From: Sphingomonadales bacterium
GTDB taxonomy: Bacteria > Pseudomonadota > Alphaproteobacteria > SMXS01
Reading direction: 5' to 3'
Assembly (NCBI GenBank): GCA_022844405.1
Contig: JALHLV010000024.1
Span: 1-54,636, forward strand
DNA: 54,636 bases
The notes under the pieces were generated by a model. That model made no database searches and had not been told where the DNA came from. It saw nothing but the letters and a program-made list of their open reading frames with translations. A program made the position numbers and the translations under genes. Below are positions 44,092-53,201 of this stretch, one piece after another (the stretch's first letter is position 1; the number at the start of each line of letters is the position of its first letter).

Positions 44092-44490
44092 CTATTCCTG
44101 GGGAGTTCCAGCCGTCTTCTTGGTACGGGTGAAGTCCTTCTTCTCCACGATACGCGCCGACTTGCCGGTGCGGCCACGCAGATAGTACAGCTTCGCGCGG
44201 CGAACCTGGCCGCGGCGCACGAGCTCGATGCTGTCGAGGCGCGGCGAGTACAGCGGGAACACGCGCTCCACGCCTTCGCCGTAGCTGATCTTGCGCACCG
44301 TGAACGACGAGTTGACGCCGTCGTTCTTGCGCCCGATGCAGACGCCCTCGAACGCCTGCACGCGCTCGCGGCTGCCTTCGACGACGCGCACATTGACGCG
44401 GACCGTGTCGCCCGGCGCGAAGTCCGGGATGGTCTTGCCTTCGGTCAGCTTGGCGACCTGCTCCTGGTTGAGCTGTTCGATAATGTTCAT
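44092..44490 (-). CDS. rplS: 50S ribosomal protein L19
   Basis: L19 sits at the interface between the subunits. The 132-residue protein has [36 protein letters not shown] (core [13 protein letters not shown]), and the C-terminal basic stretch [18 protein letters not shown] short Lys/Thr-rich tail extends beyond the core. It belongs to rpsP-rimM-trmD-rplS. Confidence 0.97.
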   Translation of the reverse strand: MNIIEQLNQEQVAKLTEGKTIPDFAPGDTVRVNVRVVEGSRERVQAFEGVCIGRKNDGVNSSFTVRKISYGEGVERVFPLYSPRLDSIELVRRGQVRRAKLYYLRGRTGKSARIVEKKDFTRTKKTAGTPQE

Positions 44491-44502
44491 TGCACCTGTT
44501 CC

Positions 44503-45225
44503 TTAGCCGCTCTTGTTGTTCTTCCCGGCCATGTACCGGTCCCATAGGTCGGGCCGGCGTGACCGCGTTATAGCCTCAGCCCTGCTTTTCCGCCAAGCCG
44601 CAATTTCCGCGTGATGGCCGGATTGCAAGACCGCGGGGATCTCTCGTCCTTCCCAGTTCTGCGGCCTGGTGTACTGGGGGTATTCCAGCAACCCGTCCGC
44701 GAAACTCTCCTCGTTCAACACCGCCTCGTCGCCGACGACGCCGGGGAGCAAACGCACCACCGCGTCGATCATGACGATGGCCGCCGGCTCACCCCCCGAC
44801 AGCACGAAATCGCCCAGGCTCACCTCTTCCACCTGCCGCGCCTCGAGCACCCGCTCGTCGACGCCTTCGAACCTGCCGCACACCAGCGTCACGCCGCCCG
44901 CCTCGGCCCACCGCCGCGCCATGGCCTGGTCGAACACCCGGCCGCGCGGCGACAGATAGGCCAGCGGCCTGCCCGCCCTGGCCGGGTCCGCCAGCGCCGC
45001 GTCGATCGCGGCGGCCAGCACGTCCGGCCGCATCACCATGCCGGGACCACCGCCCGCCGGCGTGTCGTCCACGGTCCGGTGCTTCCCCAGCCCATGCGCC
45101 CGGATGTCCAGTACATCGAGCGACCATGTGCCCCGTTCAAGGGCCTTGCCCGCCAGCGAAACGCCCAGCGGGCCGGGAAACATCTCCGGAAAGAGCGTCA
45201 GCACCGTCGCCGCGAACGCAGGCAC
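44503..45225 (-). CDS. trmD: tRNA (guanine37-N1)-methyltransferase TrmD
   Basis: TrmD methylates G37 next to the anticodon and prevents frameshifting. The SPOUT/knot features are [33 protein letters not shown], and [20 protein letters not shown], followed by the EYPQYTRP motif. At 240 residues it is complete. Its ATG shares one base with the rimM stop. Confidence 0.97.
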   Translation of the reverse strand: MPAFAATVLTLFPEMFPGPLGVSLAGKALERGTWSLDVLDIRAHGLGKHRTVDDTPAGGGPGMVMRPDVLAAAIDAALADPARAGRPLAYLSPRGRVFDQAMARRWAEAGGVTLVCGRFEGVDERVLEARQVEEVSLGDFVLSGGEPAAIVMIDAVVRLLPGVVGDEAVLNEESFADGLLEYPQYTRPQNWEGREIPAVLQSGHHAEIAAWRKSRAEAITRSRRPDLWDRYMAGKNNKSG

Positions 45226-45764
45226 TATGCCGTCTCTCCTTCCGCTTCCTCGTCTTCTTCATCCAGGCGGACGACAACCCGCCCGCCCTTCACGTCGACC
45301 ACCGGCACCGTCTCGCGCCGGAACGGGACCAGCACCGATCCGCCGGTCCCGTCAAGCCGGACATCGAGCATGTCGCCCGCCCCGAACGCATGGACGGCGG
45401 TCACCGTCCCCAGCGTCGTCCCCGTCTCGTCCTCGGCCCTCAGGCCGACGAGATCGACGTGGAAGAAGCTGTCTTCCTCGTCCGGGTCGCCCAGCGCCGC
45501 GCGGCTCACGCACAGCCTGGTGCCCTTCAGCGCCTCGGCGGCGTCCCGGTCCTCGACGCCGTCGAGCCGGGCGACGACGCCGTCCTTCACCGTCCTGACG
45601 CCCTTCAGCCGGAAGACCCTGCCGCCCGGATCGCCGGTCAGCGGTCCGTAGGCGGCGATTGCCCCGGGCGTCTCGGTGAAGGTCTTCACCTTCACCTCGC
45701 CGCGCACCCCATGCGCGCCGGCGATGGCGCCCAGGACGACCAGACCCTCGGCCTGGCCGGCCAA
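45225..45764 (-). CDS. rimM: Ribosome maturation factor RimM
   Basis: RimM helps assemble the head of the 30S subunit and binds S19. The N-terminal domain has [19 protein letters not shown] and the C-terminal PRC-barrel has [14 protein letters not shown] and [18 protein letters not shown]. The extra acidic C-terminus (EEDEEAEGE) is common. It is 179 residues long and starts four bases after rpsP. Confidence 0.95.
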   Translation of the reverse strand: MAGQAEGLVVLGAIAGAHGVRGEVKVKTFTETPGAIAAYGPLTGDPGGRVFRLKGVRTVKDGVVARLDGVEDRDAAEALKGTRLCVSRAALGDPDEEDSFFHVDLVGLRAEDETGTTLGTVTAVHAFGAGDMLDVRLDGTGGSVLVPFRRETVPVVDVKGGRVVVRLDEEDEEAEGETA

Positions 45765-45767
45765 GGC

Positions 45768-46175
45768 TTACTCCGACGCTTCGGCGGCGGCTTCGGCCGG
45801 GGCTTCCGCGGCCTTGGCGGCGGCGGCGGAGGCGGCTTCGGCGGCAGCGGCGTTGGCGCGGATACGCTCCTGCGCCTTTGCCTTCGGCTTGCCCTGGATC
45901 AGGTTGCTGCGCGGCGCCGGCTGGGCGATCAGCTCGGCCGAGGCCAGGAACTTGGCGACCCGGTCGGTGGGCTGCGCGCCCTGCTTGAGCCAGTACTGCA
46001 TGCGCTCGCTGTCGAACTTCAGGCGCTGCTCGCTGTCCTTGGGCAGCAGCGGGTTGAAGCTGCCGAGACGCTCGATGAAGCCGCCATCGCGCGCCGCGCG
46101 GCTGTCGGCGACCACGATGCGATAGTAGGGACGCTTCTTCGCGCCGCCGCGCGCCAGTCTGATCTTCAGTGCCAT
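45768..46175 (-). CDS. rpsP: 30S ribosomal protein S16 with extended C-terminus
   Basis: S16 binds 16S rRNA early in 30S assembly. The core ([20 protein letters not shown], then [21 protein letters not shown]) is normal. At 135 residues it is longer than the usual 80-90, because of an Ala/Glu/Lys-rich tail from about residue 95 ([20 protein letters not shown]). Such tails occur in other alphaproteobacteria and are probably disordered. Confidence 0.96.
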   Translation of the reverse strand: MALKIRLARGGAKKRPYYRIVVADSRAARDGGFIERLGSFNPLLPKDSEQRLKFDSERMQYWLKQGAQPTDRVAKFLASAELIAQPAPRSNLIQGKPKAKAQERIRANAAAAEAASAAAAKAAEAPAEAAAEASE

Positions 46176-46209
46176 TTTCGCTCCTTGTTCTTGGTCTTGT
46201 GGTTCGTGG

Positions 46210-47562
46210 TTAGCGGGGCAGCAGGCCGTCGAAACCCGGCGGCAGCTGGGGCATGCCTCTGCCGCCCTTGCCCATCTTCTTCATCATCTCGGCCATCTGC
46301 TGATGCTGTTTCAGCAGCTTGTTGACCTCCTGCACCGAGGTGCCGGATCCCGCCGCGATGCGCTTCTTGCGCGAGGCGGCGATGATTTTGGTGTGCTCGC
46401 GCTCCTTGGGTGTCATCGACTTGATGATCGCGTCCTGGCGCACCAGCATGCTCTCGTCGATGTTCGCGCCGGCCAGCGCCTTCTTCAGCTTGCCGATGCC
46501 CGGCAGCATGCCGAGGATGCCGGACATGCCGCCCATCTTGCGCATCTGCTCCAGCTGCTTCTGGTAATCGACGAGGGTGAACTGGCCCTTCTTCAGGCGC
46601 TTGACCAGCGCCTCGGCGTCCTGCTCGCTCACCATCTCCTGGGCTTTTTCCACCAGCGAGACCACGTCGCCCATGCCCAGGATGCGCGACGCGACGCGCG
46701 ACGGATGGAAATTGTCGATCTCGTCCAGCTTCTCGCCGGTGCCCACCAGCTTGATCGGGCGGCCGGTGACGGCGCGCATCGACAGCGCCGCGCCGCCGCG
46801 GCCGTCGCCGTCCATGCGGGTCAGCATGATGCCGGTGACGTTGAGCCGGTCGTTGAATTGGCGGGCGACGTTGACCGCGTCCTGGCCGGTCAGCGCGTCG
46901 GCGACCAGCAGGATCTCGGTCGGCATGGTGGCGAACTTCACCGAGTCCAGCTCGGCCATCAGGCCTTCGTCCACATGCAGGCGGCCGGCGGTGTCGAGCA
47001 TCACCACGTCGTAGCCGCCGAGGCGCCCGGCTTCCATCGCCCGCTTGGCGATATCCAGCGGCATCTGGCCCGGCATGATCGGCAGGGTCGGCACGTTGAT
47101 CTGGGTGCCGAGGATCTTCAGCTGCTCCTGGGCGGCCGGGCGGCGCGTGTCGAGCGACGCCATCAGCACCCGCTTGCGGTCGCGCGTCGCCAGCCGCCTG
47201 GCGATCTTGGCCGTCGAGGTGGTCTTGCCCGAGCCCTGCAGGCCGACCATCATGATGGCGACCGGCGGCACGGCATTGAGGTTGATGTCCTCGCTCTCGC
47301 CGCCGAGCATGGCGACCAGCTCGTCATTGACGATCTTGACCACCATCTGGCCGGGCGTGACCGAGCGCAGCACTTCCTGGCCGACGGCGCGGGCGCGCAC
47401 CTTCTCGACGAAGTCCTTGACCACCGGCAGCGCCACGTCGGCCTCGAGCAGCGCCACGCGCACCTCGCGCATGGCCGCGCCCACGTCGGATTCATTCAGA
47501 ACCCCGCGGCCCCGCAGCTTGTCGAAGATGTCGCCTAACCGGCCTGACAGCGTCTCGAACAT
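46210..47562 (-). CDS. ffh: Signal recognition particle protein Ffh (SRP54)
   Basis: Ffh binds 4.5S RNA and signal sequences and delivers nascent membrane proteins to FtsY. The N domain opens with [20 protein letters not shown], and the GTPase P-loop GLQGSGKT is at residues 107-114. [10 protein letters not shown] and [14 protein letters not shown] mark the G domain. The methionine-rich M domain ([16 protein letters not shown]) follows, ending in PGFDGLLPR. At 450 residues it is full length. Its receptor gene ftsY lies 3.2 kb away on the other strand. Confidence 0.97.
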   Translation of the reverse strand: MFETLSGRLGDIFDKLRGRGVLNESDVGAAMREVRVALLEADVALPVVKDFVEKVRARAVGQEVLRSVTPGQMVVKIVNDELVAMLGGESEDINLNAVPPVAIMMVGLQGSGKTTSTAKIARRLATRDRKRVLMASLDTRRPAAQEQLKILGTQINVPTLPIMPGQMPLDIAKRAMEAGRLGGYDVVMLDTAGRLHVDEGLMAELDSVKFATMPTEILLVADALTGQDAVNVARQFNDRLNVTGIMLTRMDGDGRGGAALSMRAVTGRPIKLVGTGEKLDEIDNFHPSRVASRILGMGDVVSLVEKAQEMVSEQDAEALVKRLKKGQFTLVDYQKQLEQMRKMGGMSGILGMLPGIGKLKKALAGANIDESMLVRQDAIIKSMTPKEREHTKIIAASRKKRIAAGSGTSVQEVNKLLKQHQQMAEMMKKMGKGGRGMPQLPPGFDGLLPR

Positions 47563-47683
47563 TTTCCAAACACCAACGCCACCCGCGGGCGAACCTTCGC
47601 TGACGGGTGGGTATCCTCGGACACGAAAACACAGCGCTTTCGTTGAAGCGCGCGGAACCTAGGCGCGACGGGGCCGGGAGTCA

Positions 47684-47715
47684 AGGGTGGAGCGCGGCTA
47701 GGGTGGAGCGCGGCT
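47684..47715 (+). repeat. Two-copy 16-bp tandem repeat
   Basis: AGGGTGGAGCGCGGCT occurs twice without a gap (47684-47699 and 47700-47715) in the divergent gap between ffh and the M50-type gene. It could be a regulatory site or a replication-slippage product. Confidence 0.85.
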
Positions 47716-47787
47716 AGCCTCCATTGCCCCGGCGCCGCATCGTCTTTAGGATCATGCCGGACGCCCGCGAGTTCCCGGAGCAGCGTT

Positions 47788-48426
47788 ATGGATTTCTCTT
47801 TCGGACAGCTTTTGCGGATCGGCATCCAGATGATCATGGTTGTGCCAGCCGGCGGCGCGATCTTCGGCGCGTTCGCGACCATGTCCAGCGCCCCGTTGTT
47901 CCTGCTGTCGCTTATCACGACCTATGCGCTGACGCTCTGGGTCGCCATCGCCATTCACGAACTTGGCCACGCCGCCGCCGCCAAGCTGACCCGCCAGCGT
48001 ATCAGGACCATTTCAGCTTGGCCGATCGACTACGACGTCAGGTCGAGAACCTTCCGGCTGTCGAAATGGATGATCACAAACGACATCGGCGGCTTCGTCA
48101 GCCTGGAGCCCGATCAATGGCCCACCTACCGCCAGCACATCCTCTTCATCATCGGCGGCATCGCGGCGAACCTGCTGGCCAGCGTCGTCCTGTTCACAAT
48201 CGTCAATATTTCGGGCATCACGGATATCTCGCGCGGGGTCGGCTTGATCCTGACCGCCCTCGCCCTGATTTCCCTGGGGATGGCGCTGGGCAATGCCGTG
48301 CCCTTCAAAAGGTCGGACGATGATCTGCCCCACGGCAAGCGATCTTCCGCCATCAGTTCGGACGGCGCGCTGCTTCTTGACGCCATCCGAACCCGTCGCA
48401 ACACAAACTGGCGGCGTTGGACGTAG
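47788..48426 (+). CDS. M50-type (site-2-protease-like) membrane metallopeptidase
   Basis: This 212-residue protein has several hydrophobic helices (about 8-30, 36-56, 118-142 and 150-172) and the zinc motif HELGH at residues 57-61. The family's second zinc site (NxxPxxxxDG) looks degenerate or displaced: NAVPF at 169-173 and SDG at 191-193 are separated by a soluble insertion. M50 peptidases cut within membranes to release regulators. Whether this one is active is uncertain. It is inserted between ffh and dapF. GGAG at 47777-47780 supports ATG 47788. It has no visible partner. Confidence 0.72.
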   Translation: MDFSFGQLLRIGIQMIMVVPAGGAIFGAFATMSSAPLFLLSLITTYALTLWVAIAIHELGHAAAAKLTRQRIRTISAWPIDYDVRSRTFRLSKWMITNDIGGFVSLEPDQWPTYRQHILFIIGGIAANLLASVVLFTIVNISGITDISRGVGLILTALALISLGMALGNAVPFKRSDDDLPHGKRSSAISSDGALLLDAIRTRRNTNWRRWT

Positions 48427-48599
48427 TCTTGCCACCCCGGCCAAGCATCTGTCTAATCTCAGTGTCTATCTCAGTGACAGTGCACTTAACTCACCGGTCG
48501 ACGCCGGAAGATCGAGATCGCCGGGCAGGCCGGAACGACAATTGGTGCACCATCACCGAATCTGCCACCGCGCCCAAACACCCGTAACCCGCATTTCGC

Positions 48600-48629
48600 T
48601 TGAGTCGAAAAGGGCACGGCCCATATAAC
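48600..48629 (+). promoter_or_regulatory. Candidate dapF promoter, possibly giving a leaderless mRNA
   Basis: TTGAGT (48600-48605) and TATAAC (48624-48629) are separated by 18 bases. The -10 box ends only six bases before the dapF ATG, so transcription would begin at or next to the start codon. No Shine-Dalgarno is visible in between. Confidence 0.4.
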
Positions 48630-48635
48630 CGCGCC

Positions 48636-49469
48636 ATGAACGCACAGGGCACGGTACGCAACTTCGTCAAGATGCACGGGCTGGGCAACGATTTCGTTGT
48701 CTTCGACGCCCGCGCGGAGCCGCTTGCCCTGACGCCGGAACAGGCGCGCTTCGTCGCCGACCGGCACGTCGGCATCGGCTGCGACCAGATCCTGACCATC
48801 CTGCCGTCCGAGCGGGCCGACGCCTACATGCGCATCCACAACGCCAACGGCACCGAGGTCGGCGCCTGCGGCAACGGCGTGCGCTGCGTCGGCTCGTACC
48901 TGATGGCGACGCTGGGCCGCGACCGTGTGACCGTGGAAACCGCCGCCGACCTGATCCGCTGCGAGCTGGAAGCGGTGCAGGAAGAGCTGGTGACCGTCGA
49001 CATGGGCGAGCCGCGCTTCGGCTGGCGCGAGATCCCGCTGGCGCGCGAGGCCGACACCCTCAACATGGTGTTCGCCAAGGGTCCGCTGGAGGACCCGGTC
49101 TGCGTCAATGTCGGCAACCCGCATGTTGTGTTCTTCGTCGACGACGCCCGGAAGATCGACCTGGCGACCTGGGGCCCGCGCATCGAGACCGACCCCATGT
49201 TCCCCGAGCGGGTCAACGTCAGCGTGGTCCAGGTGCTGTCGAGCGACGAGATCCGCCTGCGGGTGTGGGAACGCGGCGTGGGCATCACCCAGGCCTGTGG
49301 AACGGCGGCCTGCGCCGCCGCCGTCGCCGCCATGCGGCGCGGCCTGACCGACCGGGAAATCATGGTGCGGCTCGACGGCGGGCCGCTCGAAATCTCGTGG
49401 GGCGACGACAACCGCATCCTGATGCGCGGGCCGGTGGCCACCAGCTTCAGCGGGCAGGTGATGCTGTGA
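48636..49469 (+). CDS. dapF: Diaminopimelate epimerase
   Basis: DapF converts LL- to meso-diaminopimelate for lysine and peptidoglycan, using two cysteines as acid and base. Cys78 (NGTEVGACGNGVRC) and Cys221 (ITQACGTAACAAA) are present, as is FVKMHGLGNDFVVFD at the N-terminus. I start at ATG 48636 (277 residues); an in-frame TTG at 48600 would add a non-conserved tail. It overlaps mtaB by four bases (GTGA). Confidence 0.96.
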   Translation: MNAQGTVRNFVKMHGLGNDFVVFDARAEPLALTPEQARFVADRHVGIGCDQILTILPSERADAYMRIHNANGTEVGACGNGVRCVGSYLMATLGRDRVTVETAADLIRCELEAVQEELVTVDMGEPRFGWREIPLAREADTLNMVFAKGPLEDPVCVNVGNPHVVFFVDDARKIDLATWGPRIETDPMFPERVNVSVVQVLSSDEIRLRVWERGVGITQACGTAACAAAVAAMRRGLTDREIMVRLDGGPLEISWGDDNRILMRGPVATSFSGQVML

Positions 49470-50725
49470 GCGCGCCGGAGATCATCACCTTCGGCTGCCG
49501 GCTGAACACGCTGGAATCGGAAGTCATCCGCCGCAACGCCATGGCCGCCGGCCTGGACGACGCGGTGATCGTCAACACCTGCGCCGTTACGGGCGAGGCC
49601 GTGCGCCAGGCCCGCCAGGCGATCCGCCGCGCCCGCCGCGACCGGCCGGACGCGCGCATCATCGTCACCGGCTGCGCCGCCCAGACCGATCCCGCCGCCT
49701 TCGCCGCCATGCCCGAGGTCGACCGGGTGCTCGGCAATGAGGAAAAGCTGCGGCCGGAAAGCTTCGACTTCGGCATCGGCCTCACCGAGCGCGTGCAGGT
49801 CAACGACATCATGTCGGTGCGCGAGACCGCCGGCCATCTGGTCGACGGCATCGACGGCCGCACCCGCGCCTTCGTGCAGGTGCAGAACGGCTGCGACCAC
49901 CGCTGCACCTTCTGCATCATCCCCTATGGTCGCGGCAATTCGCGCAGCGTGCCCATGGGCGCCGTGGTCGAGCAGGTCAAGCTGCTGGTGGACAGCGGCT
50001 ACCGGGAAGTGGTGGTGACCGGCGTCGACATCACCTCCTACGGCGCCGACCTGCCGGGCGCGCCGTCGCTGGGCAGCCTGTGCGCCAGCATCCTGAAGGC
50101 GGTGCCCGCGCTGCCGCGCCTGCGGCTGTCGTCCATCGATTCGGTCGAGGTCGATCCGCTGCTGATGGAGCTGATCGCTGGCGAGCCCCGGCTGATGCCG
50201 CACCTGCATCTCAGCTTGCAGGCGGGCGACGACATGATCCTCAAGCGCATGAAGCGCCGTCATTCCCGGCAGCAGTCCATCGAGTTCTGCGACGCGGTGC
50301 GCGCGAAGCGGCCGGACGTGGTGTTCGGCGCCGACATCATCGCCGGTTTCCCGACCGAGACCGAGGCCATGTTCGCCAACACCCTCGCCTGCGTCGACGA
50401 GGCCGACATCACCTTCCTGCACGTTTTCCCCTATTCGGCGCGCCCCGGCACGCGCGCCGCGCTTATGCCGCAGCTGCGCGGCGACGTGATCCGCGAGCGC
50501 GCCCAGATCCTTCGGCGGTGCGGCGAGCAGCGGCGCGACGTCTTCTTCGCCCGCCAGCAGGGCCGCGAGGCCGACGTGCTGGTGGAGAAGATCGAGGGCG
50601 GCGACAGCGTCGGCCACACCCAGCACTTCGCGCCCATCGTCATCGCGGGCGCCGCCGACGGCATCGTGCGCGCCCGCGTCACCGGCCGCGACGGCAATAC
50701 CCTGACCGGACGGCTGGCGGCGTGA
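49466..50725 (+). CDS. mtaB: tRNA (t6A37) methylthiotransferase MtaB
   Basis: MtaB adds a methylthio group to t6A at position 37 of tRNAs, using radical SAM chemistry and two Fe-S clusters. Cys11, Cys39 and Cys70 (FGCRLN, NTCAV, TGCAAQ) hold the auxiliary cluster, and Cys143, Cys147 and Cys150 (NGCDHRCTFCIIPYGRG) the radical SAM cluster. A TRAM-like C-terminus follows. The GTG at 49466 overlaps dapF and gives 419 residues; the upstream frame is dapF in another phase. Confidence 0.93.
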   Translation: MSAPEIITFGCRLNTLESEVIRRNAMAAGLDDAVIVNTCAVTGEAVRQARQAIRRARRDRPDARIIVTGCAAQTDPAAFAAMPEVDRVLGNEEKLRPESFDFGIGLTERVQVNDIMSVRETAGHLVDGIDGRTRAFVQVQNGCDHRCTFCIIPYGRGNSRSVPMGAVVEQVKLLVDSGYREVVVTGVDITSYGADLPGAPSLGSLCASILKAVPALPRLRLSSIDSVEVDPLLMELIAGEPRLMPHLHLSLQAGDDMILKRMKRRHSRQQSIEFCDAVRAKRPDVVFGADIIAGFPTETEAMFANTLACVDEADITFLHVFPYSARPGTRAALMPQLRGDVIRERAQILRRCGEQRRDVFFARQQGREADVLVEKIEGGDSVGHTQHFAPIVIAGAADGIVRARVTGRDGNTLTGRLAA

Positions 50726-51675
50726 GCGAACCGGAGAAGAAGGGCTGGTTCAGCCGTCTCAAGGACGGTCTGAAGAAAAGCACCAGCTCGGTCTCCGACG
50801 GCATCACCGGCCTGTTCACCACCGGCGTCCTCAGCGGCAAGCGCAAGCTGGACGCGGCGACCCTCGACGAGCTTGAGGACGTGCTGATCATGGCCGACTT
50901 CGGCGTGGCGACCGCCGCGCGGGTCACCCAGGAGCTGGGCCGGACCCGCCTGGACAAGGAAGTGTCCGACGACGAGGTCCGCCGGACGCTGGCCAGCGTG
51001 GTGGCGCAGACCCTGATCCCGGTCGCCAGGCCACTGGTCGTCGACCCGGCCAACCGGCCGCATGTGATCCTGGTCGTCGGCGTCAACGGCAGCGGCAAGA
51101 CCACCACCATCGGCAAGCTGGCGCGCCAGTTTCGGGGCCAGGGCAAGAGCGTGATGCTGGCTGCCGGCGACACCTTCCGCGCCGCCGCCATCGAGCAGCT
51201 CGCCATCTGGGGCGAGCGCAACAACGTGCCGGTGATCGCCAGGCCTGTCGGCTCGGACGCCGCCGCCGTCGCCTTCGAGGCGCTGGAGCGGGCGCGCGCC
51301 CAGAACATCGACGTGCTGATGATCGACACCGCCGGCCGGCTGCAGAACAAGCAGGGCCTGATGGAAGAACTCGCCAAGATCATCCGCGTCATCCGCAAGG
51401 CCGATCCCGCCGCGCCCCACGACACGCTGCTGGTGCTCGACGCCACCACCGGCCAGAATGCCGTGCAGCAGGTCGAGGTGTTTCTCGGCGTGGCGCAGAT
51501 CAGCGGCCTGATCATGACCAAGCTGGACGGCACCGCCCGCGGCGGCGTCCTCGTCGCCTGCGCCGAGAAATTCGGGCTGCCGATCCACGCCATCGGCGTC
51601 GGCGAGAGCATCGAGGACCTGCAGCCGTTCGACGCCCGTGAATTCGCCGACACCATAGCCGGAGTGGCCGCATGA
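50722..51675 (+). CDS. ftsY: Signal recognition particle receptor FtsY
   Basis: FtsY is the SRP receptor GTPase at the membrane. It has a short basic N-terminus (KKGWFSRLKDGLKK) and NG domains with P-loop GVNGSGKT (120-127), DTFRAAAIEQL, DTAGRLQNKQGLMEEL and TKLDGTARGG. The long acidic A domain seen in enterobacteria is missing, as is usual in alphaproteobacteria (317 residues). The GTG start overlaps the mtaB stop (GTGA), and its stop overlaps yciB (ATGA). Confidence 0.97.
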   Translation: MSEPEKKGWFSRLKDGLKKSTSSVSDGITGLFTTGVLSGKRKLDAATLDELEDVLIMADFGVATAARVTQELGRTRLDKEVSDDEVRRTLASVVAQTLIPVARPLVVDPANRPHVILVVGVNGSGKTTTIGKLARQFRGQGKSVMLAAGDTFRAAAIEQLAIWGERNNVPVIARPVGSDAAAVAFEALERARAQNIDVLMIDTAGRLQNKQGLMEELAKIIRVIRKADPAAPHDTLLVLDATTGQNAVQQVEVFLGVAQISGLIMTKLDGTARGGVLVACAEKFGLPIHAIGVGESIEDLQPFDAREFADTIAGVAA

Positions 51676-52241
51676 GCGCCGGATTGAAACTGCTTCTCGA
51701 CCTTGGCCCGCTGGTGGTGTTTTTCGCCGCCTACTTCAAGGGCAACATCTATATCGCGACGGCTGCGTTCATGGCCGCGACCGTGGCGGCCATCGCCGTC
51801 TACTGGTTGAAGACCCGCCACATCCCCATGAGCCAGATCATCACTCTGGTGATCGTTCTGGTGTTCGGCGGGCTCACCCTGGCGCTCGACGATCCGCGCT
51901 TCATCAAGATGAAGCCGACCATGATCTACGTGCTGTTCGCGGCGATCCTGTTCGGCGGGCTGGCGGCCGGCCGCTCGCTGCTGAAGGCGGTGTTCGAATC
52001 CGCCTTCCCGCCCATGGACGAGGCCGGTTGGCGCATCCTCACGCTGCGCTGGGCCATCTTCTTCGCCTTCCTCGCGGTGCTGAACGAGGTCATCTGGCGC
52101 AATTTCTCCGAGGAGTTCTGGGTCAGCTTCAAGCTGTTCGGCTTCCTGCCGCTGACCATGGTGTTCGCCATGCTGCAGATGGGCGTGATGAACCGCCACG
52201 CGCTGCCTAAGCCGGCCGACGGTCAGTCCCAGGAAAGCTGA
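51672..52241 (+). CDS. yciB: Septation protein A / YciB family membrane protein
   Basis: YciB (also called IspZ) is an inner-membrane protein linked to cell-envelope synthesis and septation. The 189-residue protein opens with LKLLLDLGPLVVFFAAYF, a family hallmark, and has five or so helices. LRWAIFFAFLAVLNEVIWRN is also typical. It overlaps ftsY by four bases. Its last 19 bases overlap the end of the RES gene on the opposite strand. Confidence 0.92.
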   Translation: MSAGLKLLLDLGPLVVFFAAYFKGNIYIATAAFMAATVAAIAVYWLKTRHIPMSQIITLVIVLVFGGLTLALDDPRFIKMKPTMIYVLFAAILFGGLAAGRSLLKAVFESAFPPMDEAGWRILTLRWAIFFAFLAVLNEVIWRNFSEEFWVSFKLFGFLPLTMVFAMLQMGVMNRHALPKPADGQSQES

Positions 52242-52741
52242 GACTTCGGAAGCCTGCCCGACGGATCGTGCACGCTCACCCGATGCGGCAGCGCCGGACC
52301 CCATCGCCACAGCACGAGATTATGGCTGTCCGGCCCCGATCCGATGGCGAAGCTGGGCACCAGGACGCCGGCCTGCCCGTCGCCGATCAGCCGGGCGGCC
52401 AGAAGCTGCGAGGGAACCGGCTTGCGCTCCAAGGCGAGCATCGCCCATGGCGACGCCAGCTCCTCGAACGCGACACCCGCGGCGGCGCGGGCGGCGGCGG
52501 TCCGCAGATCGGTGATGTCGGCGCAATCCACCTCGTAGCTGCACAGCACGCACGGCTCGATCTTGCCGGCGAACCCCTGATTGCCCTCGCGCACGGCGGT
52601 GACCAGGTCGAGGCTGAGATAGAGCGCCGGCACGCCCTTCGGATTGAACCGTCCCCCGTGGATCGCCGCGCCGTCGCCCGAGAGCGGCTTGAAGGACCAG
52701 CGCGGATCGTGGACCCGGTAGCCGGTCCCGACAAACCTCAC
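52223..52741 (-). CDS. RES-domain toxin (NAD+ phosphorylase/glycohydrolase family)
   Basis: RES toxins destroy cellular NAD+. The 172-residue protein has YRVHDPRWSFKPLSGDG and HGGRFNPKGVPALYLS, then AVREGNQG; candidate catalytic residues are Arg9, Arg31, Tyr41 and Glu52. I start at GTG 52741; the frame is open upstream to 53149, but that part reads through the antitoxin gene in another phase. No strong ribosome site is seen, so translation is probably coupled to the antitoxin, which ends 10 bases before. The 3' ends of this gene and yciB overlap. Confidence 0.87.
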   Translation of the reverse strand: MRFVGTGYRVHDPRWSFKPLSGDGAAIHGGRFNPKGVPALYLSLDLVTAVREGNQGFAGKIEPCVLCSYEVDCADITDLRTAAARAAAGVAFEELASPWAMLALERKPVPSQLLAARLIGDGQAGVLVPSFAIGSGPDSHNLVLWRWGPALPHRVSVHDPSGRLPKSQLSWD

Positions 52742-52751
52742 GCCTTGAATC

Positions 52752-53141
52752 TCAAGCGTAGCCGCCCAGCGCCAGGTGATCGAGATAGTCGCGGACCGCC
52801 GCCGCCTGCCCGGTCTTGACCAGCGCCTCGGCGGTCCTGCCGCCGAACGCCGGGATCGGCTGGGCACGGTACCAGGCCATGGCCTGCATCCGGCCGCCCG
52901 CCCAGTCGGCGACGCGGGTGAGGATCTCCAGCATCTCGCGCAGCCGCGCCTGGGTCTTGCGCGCGGAGCGCAGCCGGGCCTTCTGCAGCACTTCCGGGCT
53001 GAGGCCCACGGTCTGCGCCAGTTGGGCGCGGGACATGGCGAACATGTCGGCCACCGCGTCGACGGGCACTTCGATGCCGGCGTCGTAGAACGCCTGATTG
53101 CCGTCCGCCATGCCGTGTGCTGCCTGTGCCTTGCGCACCAT
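52752..53141 (-). CDS. Xre/MbcA/ParS-type antitoxin
   Basis: The antitoxin neutralises the RES toxin and represses the operon. Residues 25-60 form a helix-turn-helix (MSRAQLAQTVGLSPEVLQ). The C-terminal toxin-binding domain has the family signature W-x9-P-x2-GGRT-x2-L, here AMAWYRAQPIPAFGGRTAEAL, followed by VRDYLDHLALGGYA. The 129-residue size is normal. AAGGA eight bases before ATG 53141 is a good ribosome site. An AT-rich dyad lies upstream. Confidence 0.88.
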   Translation of the reverse strand: MVRKAQAAHGMADGNQAFYDAGIEVPVDAVADMFAMSRAQLAQTVGLSPEVLQKARLRSARKTQARLREMLEILTRVADWAGGRMQAMAWYRAQPIPAFGGRTAEALVKTGQAAAVRDYLDHLALGGYA

Positions 53142-53159
53142 GTTCCCATTCCTTGACCG

Positions 53160-53176
53160 TATTACAGGTTATAATA
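53160..53176. promoter_or_regulatory. AT-rich inverted repeat upstream of the antitoxin, likely operator
   Basis: TATTACAGGTTATAATA is TATTA-seven bases-TAATA, 18 bases before the antitoxin ATG, in a region otherwise rich in G+C. On the minus strand it includes TATTATAAC, a plausible -10. Antitoxins of this class bind such repeats to repress their own operon. Confidence 0.5.
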
Positions 53177-53201
53177 TAGGACAATCCCGCCCCCTGCGCA
53201 A

